From positions 682,001-746,000 of the forward strand of contig JAFBJZ010000854.1 in assembly GCA_016785225.1 (NCBI GenBank): a stretch of 64,000 nucleotides of DNA, read 5' to 3'. The notes beneath the pieces were generated by a model. That model made no database searches and was not told the origin of the DNA. It worked only from the letters and a program-made list of their open reading frames with translations. The stretch is from Psettodes erumei. Taxonomy: Eukaryota; Chordata; Actinopteri; Pleuronectiformes; Psettodidae. The position numbers and the translations under genes were made by a program. Numbering within the stretch: position 1 is the first letter of the stretch; each line of letters begins with the position of its first letter. Below, piece by piece: positions 46,561-60,060 of the stretch.

Positions 46561-49245
46561 ACAGGCTATGTGCTCCAGGATGGAATATTTAACTATAGCC
46601 TTGTGAGAAAAAGAGAAAAGTTAGGGAATTGCCCTGTTTGGGAGAGGGGAGGGGACATAGAGTGAGGCAGAGACAGAGGGAGAGAGAGAGAGGTGGTGTT
46701 GGGGGGGAGTAGTAACGGACTGCAGGACAAACCCACATTCCTCAAGACTCCTAGAGTTGTTATAACAAGGGCCAAGCAGCTAAATCTTCACACTGAGGCT
46801 AACATGGCTTCGCTATCATCACTCTGCAAAAAAAGGGGGGGAACACTCCTTCAGGCTATACCTGAGAGATGAGATAAGAGTCCCAACAAAGTAAATGGTC
46901 TTTGATGATTGCAAAGCAGCATTTGCATTAACACCAGGTTGTGGAAAATTAGCCAACAATGGCAGACCTGTAGGAAAACTAACATTATTCATTGAAAGGT
47001 GAAGATGTCATGATTAGGGGTAAAGCCCAAAAAATAAAACAATTAAATAGACTGTGGCTCCTTACCGTATGTATGCAGAAATTAAGTATCTAGTCTAATT
47101 TCCCTCAGCACACTCTGGTTAAGGTCACAGTCAATTAATTAATGAAGTTAACAGGAAAGCATGAGGAGCATGTTTCTATGTCGTAGTGTCAAATTTACGC
47201 TTGCTTTTCAAATAGGCCTGCTATTTGCTACCTCGGCCCCACTGGTGCTTGTGATTGACACATCCTTGTGCTTTGTTGCCACAAGTGCCGATAGGAAGTT
47301 AACATAGAGAGAGTGGCCATTTGGGTGGTATGTTGGGGAGGACAGCTGAGCACATCTCAGATGTTGCAACCTAATGCGTTGATTTCACCACTCTCAACAG
47401 AAATGGTCCAGTGGAGCTCAAAGGAGGTTCTCATTTTGTTTGATTTCAACAAAATGAGAAAGCAAGGTGGTGCAGAGGTACCTGTTGTAAATGCCAACGT
47501 TGCTTATAACCTTAATCACAGCTACAGCATATTCAGCATAGCGTCTATCAAGAAATTTTACTTTTCGCAGAATGTAACATTTGGGCTTTTGTAGAGTTTG
47601 ATGGAGGTTGTGTAGTGTAGAAACATCCAGGACATCAAGGGTCAAAGCCAACATCTGTCCTGCTGATTTATCCAACCTCTATCATGTTTGTCTTGTAATT
47701 GAAAATGCCATCGCTTTGTTACCCCAAAGCCAGGTGTATGCCACTTTATGTGACCCTACAAATGTTTCTGTCACAATCATACTCTGCTCCATAGAGCCAA
47801 GAGGACTCTAGGAAAAGACTTTAAACCCTGTTCCACAAGACTGATGTTGGCATTCATTATCATAAAGGCTGAGCTCAGTTTAAAAACAAGATTGTTAATG
47901 TCTTGGTGTAGACGGTGCGGTTTTCCATTGCTAATAGTTACACAGTTGAGGGGCTTCAACAGAACTACTTGTCAGAGAGTTTGAATTTAGCATCATCCAC
48001 TCCCCTCTATAAGTGCCAGCTTTCCATCCCACCTTTGAGTGTGCCCAATCGAACACCAGTAAATTCTTCTGCCTTGTGACATGGTCGGACAACATATATG
48101 ATTCTTCTTAAGCATAATTTAAGGCATGACTGGTACCTACTCTGTTTAACTGGCTTTACAAACCATCTAAGCTAATATGGATGCAAAAGGACCCACCAGA
48201 TGTTACATGGAACCACTAATGGTTCTGACATTGGAGGTAAAGAAGCTTCTGAATGTTCAAGTGGGTCTTCAGTCAGTGTTGACCACCATTAAGACCACAC
48301 ATGACCCAGAAGAACCGGTGTTTGACAGAGTTGCAACTTGTTTGTCCCTGGAGACCTCCTTCATGGGACAACAAGCAGAGTCAGTGTTTACAGGGAACAG
48401 GGACTCTTGAACCATCTCCCCTGTCTGTTTGTACACACACATTCATGCTCTCGCTCTCTCATACACACACATACAGGGTCATAAATGCTTTTTTAACACA
48501 ATGATGCATTATGTAGACTTGAAGGCTACCTGGAAATTCTCTTATTTATCCTCCCTGACATCCTCAGATGAGCCTAAAAGGGGGTGAGATGTTTTTTGTA
48601 ATTTGTTCATCCTGTTTTCAAGACAAAGATTAGCAAGTTAGGTAATTACAACCATCTGCATAATATGCTTTTTGTCTCTGCAGGACCTGGAATGATCTAA
48701 ATTTACCAAACTGAATGTGGGGGATTAGAAGTTCCGGAGAACAGATGATGTAATAACCACTTTTAATTATCGAGGGATGTATTTAAATTTTTACTAGGAA
48801 ACTCAAACTTTTCCACATTGTGCTCTTTGATACATGAGCGTTGAGCATTTTTGCCAACGCATGATTTAAACAACAGCCAAACTAACGATGGAAATTCCCA
48901 TTGAATAAGATCGTGCCATTGTTACATTCTACCTTGTACATGTTCACGGACATCATGCTTCTGCACACCCACACACTAACACACACACAAGTCAAAACTC
49001 AACCAACTGCTCAATTCATTCCTCTCCCTTCAGCCCAATGAACAGGGCAATTCACTGTAATGGGGAACATGCAGCACGTTGTAGGACCAGCCTTCAACAT
49101 GCAGCAGAGTCATGCAAGATGATTTGTGGTGTGCTGCAGAAGCTCTGAGAGAGTCTTATAGTCCCACACTGACACCACTGAATGACTGGGGACAGATGGG
49201 AACAATGAATTAGACCCTAGAGGAATTTAAAGCTCATATTAGTGT

Positions 49246-49248
<3 letters not shown>

Positions 49249-49293
<45 letters not shown>
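49249..49293. repeat. (TG)n microsatellite
   Basis: About 22 TG units, upstream of fbn2. Neighbouring sequence is pyrimidine-rich (49440-49540). Confidence 0.92.
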
Positions 49294-49296
<3 letters not shown>

Positions 49297-51219
49297 TGTG
49301 CATCCCTGTCTCGCTTATTCCTCCATCTCTCTCCCAGCACTCCCTCTCCCCCTCTAAACAGAACCACATTTCACCAAGCTGTGATCTGGCTACAGTGAAA
49401 ACACACCACTATCTGTGTGTATTGTGCTTTCAGAGCCTGGGGAAATACTTTTACTAGCCCTCCTTTGCCCCCCCCCCCCTCTTTCTTTCCCCCTCTCTCA
49501 TTCTCTTCCTCTCACTTGTCTCCCATCTCTTTTTGTCCAGTACATACATTGGTATACACACATGCAAACACTCACACAAATGCACACACAGACACACCAT
49601 ATGTCAACCTAAGGTAAATACATATGGCTTGAGGAGCAGGCTGCCTAAGTTGAGAGCCGTGTGTGTGCGTGACGTGACAGATTTTTCCAATCATGGTCTT
49701 TAAAGCAGGGGTGAAGACGTCTTTTGTTTGTGCAGTGGTTTCACATTTAGAGGTTTTGGCTGTAGACACTCTCAAAGAAGCAAACATGCAACATGATCAT
49801 ATGTTTTCAAGATAAGAATTTGTGTTGTGAGGTTTAACACTTGTTCAGAAAAATTGGTCCTAGCGAGACTTGTAGTGAGAGTTGTGGTGACTACATGGGG
49901 TCACGTTGTTAAAAGCAAGCTATTTGTTTTACACAGACCGGACTGCATCATTGTTATTACATGTGCCTGGCTCAGTAGGAACAGGAATGTGGGGGCTCGG
50001 TTGTCACCGCAGGGTCGAGCTTTGGGTCCTTCTTCAAGCTCACATGGTACAAAAAATGACAAGCCAGTACAGAAACCAGATGAGGGTTGGACTGTCCTCA
50101 CATGAACACATAGCTGCACAATTTTGTATTTTATACACATGCATCCATAAAACCCGCCTACGCTTTAAGCCCCACCTCTAATTCAGAGTGCGTGCATGTC
50201 AGTTTTGATTATCACTGTTGTTCACAAATAGGGTGAGGATACATTTCTATTCAACTGTGTCCTTTTTTTGCATGTGAGCGTGTGTATACTAAAATGATCT
50301 GCACTTTTGTCCACTCTTATACTTGTGCAGTAGATGAATTCTTGAAGCAATGCCTAATCTCCCATAGCTCTGCAGGAAAGAACCAGGAGAGACCACCGGA
50401 GCCTGGTGGGGGCTTTCAGACTGTCTTTTGCCCAGCCAGGAGAGACATCAGCGAGCCAAATCACTTCCATGACAGCCTCTCAAGAGGGAGAGATTCATGG
50501 CCAGAATTAGTCATACTGTGCTGCTGCCCATAGGGGTGAACCAGTGCATATTTGGGTCAGTGAAGGCAGGACTGGACCAGAGGAGTTTATGTTGAAGGAT
50601 TTAAATTTCTCTCCATAAGTTATTTAATATATTTGCACTAGTTGTCGGTAAAGGGGCAACAAACTCCTCTGTGATGCAAAATATAACACTAGGCTCATGA
50701 ACAATACGCTTCTGTCCTGACAAAGTCAGACACATAAGAAAGATCATCGCACAGAATGGACAGAAACCTCAAGCAAAGTATTAAAAAAGCAACTTTTAAA
50801 ATCAGATCTTATCATAAGGGATGATGCCTCAGCTAGGCTAGTGTTAGTTCATTGTTATACTTTAATCAGTAACTATGCTGGGTAACCATGTATTAAAACT
50901 GCATGATATGAGAAAGGAGAAAAGTTACAAACTTTGGATAACAGTTGCTTGAATCTGCAGGGTTAAAAAAGACACATCGGAGGACCAATAGCCGATAAGT
51001 TTTATTTACACTAAATGAAGCAGTAATGAGGCTCGCTGAAGCATCAAAGCCATTAAATAATGGAAGAAAACCAGAAATCCTGTTGTTTGTGTAGATCACT
51101 GACTCTCACAGTCCCCATTTTCCACACTGAATTCACTCACTCGCTATGTCTTTAGCTTGCAGTGTGTTTTGGCAGAGGTTAACCTTAAGGTCATGGGACC
51201 GTGGAGGTGTGTGTATACA

Positions 51220-51221
<2 letters not shown>

Positions 51222-51256
<35 letters not shown>

Positions 51257-51262
51257 CGTGCA
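51222..51262. repeat. GT microsatellite with GC-containing end
   Basis: Pure GT followed by GCGTGCGTGC. It could adopt Z-form DNA; no function is implied. Confidence 0.9.
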
Positions 51263-54200
51263 CTTGTGTGTATGGTAAGGCGGGGCTGAGGGATTAGAGG
51301 TTGGTTTCATAGTGTCATCATGGTCTTGGGGTTTGTGGTTGGAGCCTGTGGGGTCAGGGTGGAGTGTGGCTTGGTGAAGAGATGGTCCCAGCTGGAAATC
51401 TTGTGGTCAGCTGGTGGTTTTTTCCTGGGTGGATGAAAATATGATTGCTGCACCACACACATGAAGACAAATAAAGACACACACAAACAAATGCACACAA
51501 GCTCACTGCAAGAAGAAAACTGCAACTACTTGTTGTAGATAGATAGATAGTCTGCCGTCCAGTTCACTTGCCTACAAAGCAGGCATTTCTTGCCTCACCT
51601 TACCTGAAGCGCTGCTCTCCTTGGCTCAGTAAAGACCTGGCCTTGTGCAGCTGTGCCGCCCTGGTGATGCAGTGGGAGAGGAATGTAGAACTTCAAAGTA
51701 TAACACAAGTGGAGACAAAGAATGGCAGTGTTCAGAAGGGATGAGAAGATGTGATCTCATAAAACAGCACACAAACACATTGGCCCATTTATGCAAGGTT
51801 AGAATGCAGAGAAGGAGAAGGCGGGGAGACCTGCCTCACATGTCCCCCTGCCTGCTTTGTGGGAACCAGAGAAGGAAGAGGCGGGTATACACGTGATGTT
51901 GCTCTCCAGTGACAGAGCACAATGTAACTCTGCACAGCTAGTTTGGCCATGGTTAAATGACTGTTAAAACATACAGTGGGGAGAGGGATGGAGAGAGGTT
52001 TATGTGTACGATACGGCTGAAAGTTTGGAAGACTGTTGTTTTTAGTGGGCCGTGAAGCAAAACCTCCTGGATGACAGTTTTGACATTCCGCAAACCTTGT
52101 AACTGTAAAAGACAGAGATCTGGAGCCCCTAAAAAAAGAAAGAAATGAAAAGTCAAAAGAGGCAAGGAGAGAAATGTAGCGACATTCCAAGAGAGCAGAA
52201 AGAATCCTCAGACTGCTTGCTAACAGTTTGAGGGGCTAATGGCTTTCAGATGTGTGCAACTTCTTTTGTATTTTCAAAGGAGCATAAAACATTCCCTCTC
52301 TGAGGAATCCAAACAACGGCTGGAATTCACAGACCGAAAATTCACAACAGAAGTTAGAACTAAATGTTTATTTCGTGTTCGCTCATGTTACAAGTATGAT
52401 GTGTTTTATATCCACAGACAGGCCTGTAGCTTTTATCATCTTAAGTTTTGGTTTCCATACTTTTCTGTTGTGTTGATGTTTTCTCCTTGGGAGAGTGCTG
52501 TAATGGGTGCAAGGGGCTGGGCGGGGGTGGTGTTCTCCCTGTTTCCTGTTCAGACCTTGGGGGAGCTGGGACTTGGACGCGGGCAGGTCATTTCTTGCTC
52601 CGACTCTAAAGTTGAGACTGCAAAGCGGTTGAGACAGTGGAGTGCACATGCACGACACAGCGACTCTGTGACAGACCACAGACTCCAGTGTCAGACAGTT
52701 TATACCGCTATCATATTGTCATTTCAGTCTGTAACATAGTCTAAAAATGAGAGATAACATTCTCTAAAGTTATCCTCTCTTTGCTAGAAAGCAAATAAAC
52801 ATTTTCCCAAAATGTTGGACAGTTTTAACAGACACAGATTGACTTAAGGACAGATGGATTGACAGTCACTGACATACAACATAGGTATTCGCAGTGTGGA
52901 AATAAATTTCCACTGTTACGTATCTCAGTACTCTCATATAAACCATCTGCCATCCTCATATCCAAGAAAAAAGACCTTTAGAAAGACTCACAGGGTTTCT
53001 TTTCATCCTGAAAATTTAGACACATTCTCTGACAAACCCAGTTGTTTTAAGCATAAAAGATCTCCTTCCTGCATCCTTCCCGCACATCAACTTTCCCCCT
53101 CTACAAGTCAATAAGACATGTGACTGGATCGGGATGGCACCAGGACCATTTGTAACCTACTTTACTGTAATCCTATTCCATAACTAAGCTCAACTAATAA
53201 AACCCTCCAAGAATTTTCCCCAAGCCTAGCCTCTGCGGTGAGTTTGAGGCCGCCCATACTGAGGTGTGGTCCTCCAAAATGACTTACGCTACTTAGTTAA
53301 AAAGGAAAAGGATGAAAAATGAAGCCTAATCCTCCTTCTCCCTTTTGGCTCTTGGCAGCAGGGGATGGGCAGCATCACTGTAGGAAGTGGTGTCTGGATT
53401 TTGGAACAATCTGTCATGCAGAACCAAGAGTGCAACAACTTTGATATGTCTTTCCCCCTACCTTTTAAAAATGTTTGCACTTTAGCATGCCATAAACTTG
53501 TCATCTCTGTTCCAATGGAGCCATAATATTCCCAATGCTTAAGTACCTATATACCTGTATAGGCTAAAATTTACTGTGGTCTCATGTTTTAAAAGACTTA
53601 AATTTACTGTATGTTAACATTTTAAAAGTTCATTTTTTTTTATCAAGGAGCATTTTGTATGCACAAGACTTGAAGATAACATTTGTTAGTTTTGCAGCAT
53701 GTTCTTACATGTCTTAATGTCACCCTGTCTGTGACAAATCAGACTTTGACATTGTGATGCTTTAATTTACCTTTTTGTGCTGTGGATTTTACCCACATCT
53801 CACTCATTTACTTCTTCAGTTACTGATTTCCTACAGTTTCCACAATGCCTTTTCACAAACCCCCATGAGAACATGGCCCAGCTTGTTCCATTTGCCTGCA
53901 AACTACTGCTCTATGTAAGAACACATAGTGATAACATTTGCAAGATTTTCCAGTCAAGAGAAAGTAACGCCCTGCTGTCACATTGTGGCATGTAAAGTGA
54001 CTATGCTGCATTGTGTTACTATAAAGGACCCCGGTGCAGCTTTGGTGGATTATAGTGATGTCCAAATTGTTGACATGAACAACACGGTCAGACATATTCC
54101 AGTTGTTCCTCAATTGCTATGTAGACACTTCTGACCGGCAAATTCAGCACCTACAACTGGTGCTACTCTTTTTTTAAAACATGTCCTACTTCGAGTCCAT

Positions 54201-55281
54201 CCATGAAAATCTCTAGATGTCAATATGAAAGAAGTTAGTGACTAAGTTTCATCTTAGTTTTGAATGATGACATTCAAGGACATTTACTAGGCTGACCCTT
54301 AAGGTGAGACGTGTAATTTTTGTAACTCAAAGTTATAATTACAGGTTATAGAAACAGAAGCACAACAAGAAAAGAGTCATGAAGTCAGAAAACTGACTCA
54401 GTTATGTACTGTGCCTTTTACTGAACTTTACAAGCATAATAGACAATTATGACTGCATCCACAAAACCCCCGAGCAGTACATTTTATTCCTTCTTTAAAG
54501 TTACATAGTCACAATTTGAAGTGTGCTTGCAGGATTTTACTGTATTCTTCCTTTTGCTTTACATTCCTGCATGTTTTTCATGCTGTTTGGTCAATGCTGA
54601 TAGAAGACGTTAATAAGCAGGGAACAGGAAGGAGGTTCACAGGTGAATCGATCTGAGGGCAACATCGCAGTCATCCTGAAATTAATTAGGATGCCACGTC
54701 TTGTCACTTTCTTTGCCAGTAGCCAGCCCACCTCAGTCTCAGTCAGCTTTATGTAAGGCCATCACGGGGCCAAAGAGAGAGAATCACTTTAACTATACCT
54801 CACCACTTTGATCTGATGTCAACGGTGACATTGGATTCTCAGTATTAACATTGAAACTGACAGCTCAGCCCATGAGGTAAAACTACTCTGCCAAGGTAAA
54901 AATTCCAGTCTAAACACACCATCCTTTACAATAAGTCCAGGTGAGATTGAACAATTTGCGCCATCTGGATAAAGGATGTCTCCCATTACAAAAGCGTTTC
55001 GATCTCTGTCGGCTAAGAGTAAATGTTTATCCAATAACTCTAGCTCGCCGGCTGCAGAGCAGGTGAAGATAGCTGTAGGAAATCTGATCATCAAAGCCAA
55101 AGGATTGAACATAATATGATTTCCTTTGAGCTGTTTGAGCTGTGTTCTCATTTTTAGTATCCTTCCAACCCACCAAGCCAATTTATAATTTATAATCAGG
55201 CCGAACAGCATGAAAGGCATGCCTCACCTCACTTGTGTCTGAGCTTGGTAACATGCTGCCCAGCATGTGTGCATCCACTTG

Positions 55282-55302
55282 GGTGTGTGTGTGTGTGTGT
55301 GT
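55282..55302. repeat. Short GT microsatellite
   Basis: About ten GT units in upstream non-genic sequence. Confidence 0.85.
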
Positions 55303-55706
55303 AAGTGCAAATGCTGTACATGTAGAGGCGCAAGCGTGCCCTCGTGTTGTCAGTGTATGAGTTGGAAAAGCCACAAAATACGTTTTATGAGTGTGAAACT
55401 CTTATAAAGCAGGTGTACTTGTGGCAAATGGGAGAACAGGATGTCCAGCTAACAGCCAGCCTGCTGCCTGCTCTGCTGCTGCACTGTGATCATTAAAGGT
55501 TTGGACAACAGATGCTAAGATACTTGGAATATTCTCTTAACCTACCTGTCTATCAGCATTCCTTCCACCTTTCATCCAGCCCCCTGGTCCTTGTTGATGT
55601 TGTTTCACTTATCATTCAGTTGCAGCTGTTTTTGGGGGGGAATCACAGAGGGACACAGAGGAGGGACAGATGTTGTAATTTAAGTGTGTGGTTATAGGAG
55701 ACAACA

Positions 55707-55762
55707 AAAACAAGAGTGCGAGAGAGAGCGAGAGAGAGAAAGAAAGAGCGAGAGAGGGGAGA
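55707..55762. repeat. GA-rich purine tract
   Basis: Irregular GAGAGAGCGAGAGAG-type low-complexity purine sequence. Confidence 0.85.
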
Positions 55763-57277
55763 GACTGACAAAAATATGTAAGTGAGATAGAATCTTCCAA
55801 GAAATCGTCGCCGATGTGCTGCAAAAACAAAAATACTGTATAAGTTCTGATAAAACAAATCAAGAAAATGACGCTCTTATCCTCTTTATGGGAATCTGAA
55901 GTCATGTCCCTTTGTCAACACAAACATGCTGCTGTTCCCTGCGACTATCTGTGACACATTTGTTTAGGGTCAAACCTCTATTGCTGTAAGACACGCATAT
56001 GCTCAGAGGCCTATTAAAGGCCCATATCAATGGACCACCCAGGAGTTTTACACAAACCAACAAAAGGAAAAGGGGGGGATTAGTCTAGAAACACAGAAGA
56101 GAGCATTTGTAGTGACAAGTGGGAAGATCTGAAGAGATGATGAGTCAACTTTCACGCTCTGATGTACTATTATATACAAATGGTCCCATCACATATGTTT
56201 GAATGCACACACACACACAATGTAAGGTTGCGTGGTCATCGTGGTTATAGCAGCTTTTCTGAAGGTCAGCTTGGGCTGAAAGCATCAGGTGGCCAGCTGT
56301 GTTTGCTACGTCATGATAGTACCACCCATTGCGGTCTTTTGTTACCTCCATCCCCACACATACAGGTTGTTTTTCAGCTCATTAGTCTAATTTAGTTGGT
56401 GCAGGTCATGGCAATCATGTGGCTCTGAGGGCAAATGCATCCATCCACAGCCACTTTTACTCAAAATGCCTTGTCAGTTTCACTTTCGGGGGCTTCCTAA
56501 TCATAGATTGTGGACAGTCATGTTATGAATTGTTGATTTTCCAGAAAGAATCAATTTTAATCATAACCAAGATTAACCATCACCTATCTGTAGTTTAACA
56601 TTTCCCTGGCAAAGAGAGTGCCATTGATGATCTCATTGAACTTGTAGAGAAGAAAGCAAACAAGTGTATTTCCCAAGATGTTAAACTATTCCTCTTCCTC
56701 TACCTAAAGCAGTTTCCTCAGTCTGTATTTGAGCCATTTCCTGTCTTTTTTCTTCAGATATTGAGATTAAACTTGCAATGTCACAGTCAGACACTGTGAA
56801 TCTGTCCTCTGAATAATACTATAAGTTGGCTTCCTTTTTTCAGGCAAGACAGTTGAAGGTAATTCAGTTAGCAACTGGAACTCAACCTGATGGGATTTCT
56901 TTGCAAATGAATTTCAAGAGTTTTATTTAAGTGTGCAGCACAGAACAAGCTCCTGGTAAGGGAAGTAACATTGCAATGCAGGAATGCATTGTATTGAATT
57001 TTCCGAAGGGCTGATAAACACAACACATACAGTACATGTGTGCGTTTCTCTCAGCTGGGCTGTGGCGGCCTGTCACCCCACTGGAGCTCCCACGCACTTT
57101 GAAGTGTTGAGGGCCCCCCACATGGGGAGAGCAGTACTGTTAGGTGTACAGGCAGACAGAGGCCCCGGGGTGGGGGGGGGGGTTCTCAGGATGAAAGGCT
57201 GTAGCAGTCCAGCTGTTTGCTCTGCCAGCCCAACACTAAGGAAAGACACAGGATCTAAAAGAGTCAATATTTGTTGC

Positions 57278-57278
<1 letters not shown>

Positions 57279-57308
<30 letters not shown>
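57279..57308. repeat. TG microsatellite
   Basis: Pure TG run of 15 units in upstream non-genic sequence. Confidence 0.9.
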
Positions 57309-57309
<1 letters not shown>

Positions 57310-59924
57310 CTGGCCAAGTTGGTGATGAACTCCTGAAAGAGCCTGTGAGGTCACAGTCCTGCCGGTTCTTCATTTTTCTGGACCTTTGAATTGATGCCTC
57401 TCCAAAAGCTGTGAAAAATGCTTTTTAAAATGGACCCTCAATACAGAGTCGATTTGGCCATCAATTTCCACGTCTTCCTGTAAAGTTGCGTGGAAGTGAA
57501 AAGAGCTGAAATCTGACTTTGGAGGTGTGTGGTCTCACAGAGGAAGTGTGTGTAGGCCTTTCTACAGCATAGTCTCCAGCATCTGGTACTAGTTAAAGTC
57601 TGGTGGTTTCATTGTTTTCTGCTTAGCTCAAAAACCTCTGCCGCATCACTGCAAGTTTGACTTGATTAGCATACTTTAGTCTTTTTTGTGTCACCAGATG
57701 AAATAGAGACTCCACATGTAGGCTCAGAATAGATGTGACTCTCACTGTCAGCCCTCCCTCCACCCCGTCCATCTTCATTATGGCCTTTCCCACATACTGG
57801 TCATGTGATTTACAGCTACGGGCCCCAAACCCCGGTGAAATAGGGCAAATTCCTGACTAGGATCAGTAGAGTTTCATACACACAGCAGGGGTCAGAAGCT
57901 TAGAAGTGAGGATGGGGCAAGAAAAGGGGATAGGAGATAAGAAGCTGGAATTGGTGCAGACAAAGGAAACCAAACAAAATCAAAAGGAAAAGTACTTATA
58001 ATGATGTGGCACGGTGCTGTTAGTGTGAGGTATTAGGTATCTTAATGAAAAACCCCGGTAGATTTTTTTTTTACAACAATCAAAGATATAAGGGAGGAAA
58101 GAGTAAAAATAGAGGGGGTGTACAGAAAGAAACACACAGAGAAAGAGTCATTTCCAAGTCCAGGGTTTTCTCTGAGAGGTGTGAGGTTTAACAGTGTTTA
58201 AAATCTCCCAAGACTTGTTGACATAAGACCTCAGCTGAGATCGCAGGCCAGTTCAGGGAGAGAGTTAGCTGTAAACCCTTGCTCTATACTGTGGTGGTGG
58301 AGATCAGAGTTGAAATATAGCGTGGCATTCATGTATGCAGTTTGGCTTTTCCCCTTGTGGCTTTACAGTAGGTTGTTCACCGTGCAAAGCAACATCAGAG
58401 CCAAACATCACTCATTAAACAGATTTACAGAGCTTTGTAGAACATAGCACTTGATAACTCCTATCTAGTTTGACAGCTAACAACAGATCAACCATCCAAA
58501 TAGGTTAATTTTAAAGCTTTAGCATGTGCAAGTGCAGAAAAAACAATGAATATTTCCATGACCATGGCTCATAGAAAGCCACAGCAGCACCCCACCCTCC
58601 TGCTATCATATAGCAGGGCCATGAAAACAATGTTAACAGTTTTGTAGCAGCTACATCACATTCCTGGCCGTCGTTGCTGATGCTAGATAAGAGTGTTGCT
58701 GTGGAGTGACCGTTCCTGTCATTGTGACTGGTCTGCACAGCCTATTGTAAAAAAAAAAAAACAACCCACACAGACATACACAAAAAACACAGCCATTACC
58801 TACTTGAACAAAGTGCTGGGCTCGTAACATGTGAGATAATGTAAAAGATCTGGTATGCAATTGCTTCCGACCACTTCAAAACCAAAAGGGCAAATAAGTG
58901 GGGCGGTGGAAGGAGGAATCAAAGCAGCAGCTGGTCATCAGAAATGGAAAAAAAACAGATGGCATGTCTGCTGTGGGAATGTTGGCAACAGATAATGATA
59001 ATAAGAAGAACGGTAAAGTTGATTATCATTCATGCAACAATCATAAAAGAACGCCAAGCACAATAAGTGATCATAGTGTTGCTGCTTGTCAGAGATAGAG
59101 CCATTTAGCACCAATGGTAGTCTGCAACATTTTGCCAGTGGCCTCCAAAACATGACACCCCCCCTCCAAAGAAAAAGCCCACTACCTTTCCATCAATCCT
59201 CCACCTCACATGCCTCAGCAGCACCCAAACCTGGCCTTTTCTCCTCCCCACCCTCCTCATGTTACCCCCACAGACAAGGGAGGAAGTCAGCCAAACATGA
59301 TGCAGTCCGAGAGACCTTAATGGTGGTACGATAATGATAATCATTACTGAAATGATGATGAAAGATGTGTTGCTGTGAGTAATTCAATGATGTCACTGGA
59401 CGGCAATGAGAAGCTGAGGTTGGGGGAGAGGCAGCTGTGCACGCGTCCCAACCTGTGAAGCAAAGGGACGAAAGGGACAAAGGGACTCATAGGGAAGAGT
59501 GAGAGGAACAACAGTGGAGTTTTTAAAGAGGGTATCTTTTTAATTAGTTATCCAGACACTAGTGTAATGAGTATGGAGTCCAAAGCCCTGTCGGCTGTAG
59601 AAAGACGTGTTACAGAACGAGGGTTAAAAAAAAAGAAGGTAAAGGTAGCTGGGAGAGCGGGGGAAATGTTCTGCAAATGAGAACACATTTTTATTTTAAA
59701 ACACAGACAAACCTCCGACAAAATTAGGCTCATCTGGGAATTACAGCTAAAAGGAACAATATGTGTGAATGTAACATGGCAGGCAGTGATGGTTTCCATT
59801 TGTATTTAGAGTCTTAGTTTGCTAGAGTCTAGATTTGAGGGTTTTTTTCTTGTTTCCAAAATATTAACTTCATTGTCCTAAGCAATTTGATGCAAAACAT
59901 GAAAACAGAAGAATTGTTAAAGGA

Positions 59925-60060
59925 TATGTCTGCCATTATATTCTATATTTTTCATATTGACATCAAATCCCATTAAAAGACCCAAACCTACAATAATCTG
60001 ATCCTTGTAACAAATAGTTCCTGTGTAGCCAAAGCATGGCTTCGTCCTTTGTGACATTGC
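59925..60060. repeat. Dispersed repeat, copy 2
   Basis: This segment shows CCATTATATTCTATATTTTTC and CCCATTAAAAGACCCAAACC, homologous to the copy near 23.7 kb. It lies in the non-genic region upstream of fbn2. Boundaries are approximate. Confidence 0.45.

Noticed and set aside
52239..52739. Plus-strand open frame of 166 codons upstream of fbn2
   Set aside because: No domain, signal peptide or biased composition supports coding; a frame of this length is expected by chance in 64 kb.
54819..55220. Minus-strand open frame of 133 codons
   Set aside because: It looked superficially protein-like, but I recognise no family and no exon boundaries or neighbours support it.
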